Notes under the pieces: generated by a model
What the model was told of the DNA's origin: nothing
The model's database searches: none
Seen by the model: only the letters and a program-made list of their open reading frames with translations
Source: an uncultured Prevotellaceae bacterium
GTDB taxonomy: Bacteria; Bacteroidota; Bacteroidia; Bacteroidales; Bacteroidaceae
NCBI GenBank assembly: GCA_900320845.1
Contig: ONTS01000005.1
Coordinates: forward strand, 20,123-84,122
Reading direction: 5' to 3'
Length of the DNA stretch: 64,000 nt
Shown here: piece by piece, positions 63,634 through 64,000 of the stretch
Position numbering within the stretch: position 1 is the first letter of the stretch
Layout of the letters: every line of letters starts with the position of its first letter
Position numbers and translations under genes: made by a program

Positions 63634-64000
63634 ATGTCAAAGACAAAAGTGGCCATCATCGGATATGGCAACATCGGAAAGTACACGCTTCAGGCCATAG
63701 AGGCAAGCGGCGACATGGAATGTGTGGGAATCGTGCGCAGGAATGGCGCGGAGAACAAGCCTGCAGAACTTGCCGGCTACAACGTTGTCAAGAACATCAA
63801 AGAGCTGAGCGGAGTGCAAGTGGCTGTCCTCGCCACCCCAACCCGCAAGGTGGAAGAATATGCCAAGGAATGCCTTGCACTGGGCATCAATACCGTCGAT
63901 TCTTTCGACATTCACACCCAGATAGTGGACCTCAGACGCTCACTTGATACTGTGGCCAAGGCAAACAATGCTGTGAGCATCATCTCAGCAGGATGGGATC
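63634..64000 (+). CDS. ddh: meso-diaminopimelate D-dehydrogenase, N-terminal part
   Basis: The gene runs off the right edge; 122 residues are visible. The protein begins SKTKVAIIGYGNIGKYTLQ, an NADP-binding Rossmann loop with G10, G12 and G15. It continues to DSFDIHTQI and ISAGWD, the conserved Ddh stretch at the active site. The enzyme makes meso-DAP from tetrahydrodipicolinate in one step, bypassing acylated intermediates, and supplies lysine and the MurE substrate. This matches the DNPR motif in MurE at 37.2-38.7 kb. The start is the ATG at 63634. Confidence 0.88.
   Translation, partial: MSKTKVAIIGYGNIGKYTLQAIEASGDMECVGIVRRNGAENKPAELAGYNVVKNIKELSGVQVAVLATPTRKVEEYAKECLALGINTVDSFDIHTQIVDLRRSLDTVAKANNAVSIISAGWD

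Overview
The window is a stretch of a Bacteroidota chromosome, most likely a Prevotella-like member of the Bacteroidales. Three lines of evidence support this. Many transcription units are preceded by the Bacteroidota promoter TTG-N19-21-TAnnTTTG rather than an E. coli-type promoter. The type IX secretion genes porU and porV are present, as are a SecD-SecF fusion, a GlsA/GlsB glycine-lipid pair, OstA-like and SurA-like envelope genes, and a DUF4271-HemD-RnpA-YidD cluster. MurE carries the DNPR signature and a diaminopimelate dehydrogenase starts at the right edge, so the peptidoglycan is of the meso-DAP type. Genus assignment is inference.

Layout. 1-6.7 kb (+): the end of a GNAT-like gene, parE, a C-terminal processing protease, argS and an RNase H, closed by a hairpin. 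6.9-18.7 kb (-): an HhH protein, a sodium symporter, mutL, an OstA-like protein, two SurA/PpiC chaperones and a starch-binding 4-alpha-glucanotransferase. 18.9-26.2 kb (+): an FAH-family enzyme, porU-porV, ispF, and an ECF sigma factor with its putative anti-sigma partner. 26.5-43.1 kb (-): a complete dcw division and cell-wall cluster, read mraZ-rsmH-ftsL-ftsI-murE-mraY-murD-ftsW-murG-murC-ftsQ-ftsA-ftsZ. 44-47.7 kb (+): glsA-glsB-ribF and a CPBP protease. 47.8-50.6 kb (+): an M16 protease. 51-55.9 kb (+): metK-DUF4271-hemD-rnpA-yidD-tyrS. 56.03 kb: tRNA-Gln(UUG), followed by about 1.6 kb of AT-rich, repeat-bearing DNA with a decayed lipoprotein gene. 57.7-64 kb: an HU gene (-), then a rhomboid protease, an EEP-family protein, secDF and the start of ddh (+).

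Most of the window is core housekeeping: envelope building (dcw, LPS transport and folding, T9SS, Sec, glycine lipids), translation (argS, tyrS, tRNA-Gln, RNase P protein) and DNA topology and repair. I found no phage, insertion sequence, CRISPR array or defence island.

The less ordinary signals are in the intergenic DNA. The clearest is a three-copy, exactly 10-bp-phased TGGGG array over the mraZ promoter, which matches the known MraZ binding code. Others are a family of short dispersed palindromic repeats at three intergenic sites (about 26.4, 43.5 and 57.1-57.25 kb), a private promoter for murG inside the dcw cluster, a 16-bp palindrome with an ECF-like promoter before the sigma gene, and the decayed region after tRNA-Gln. 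I do not see a convincing new multi-gene system.
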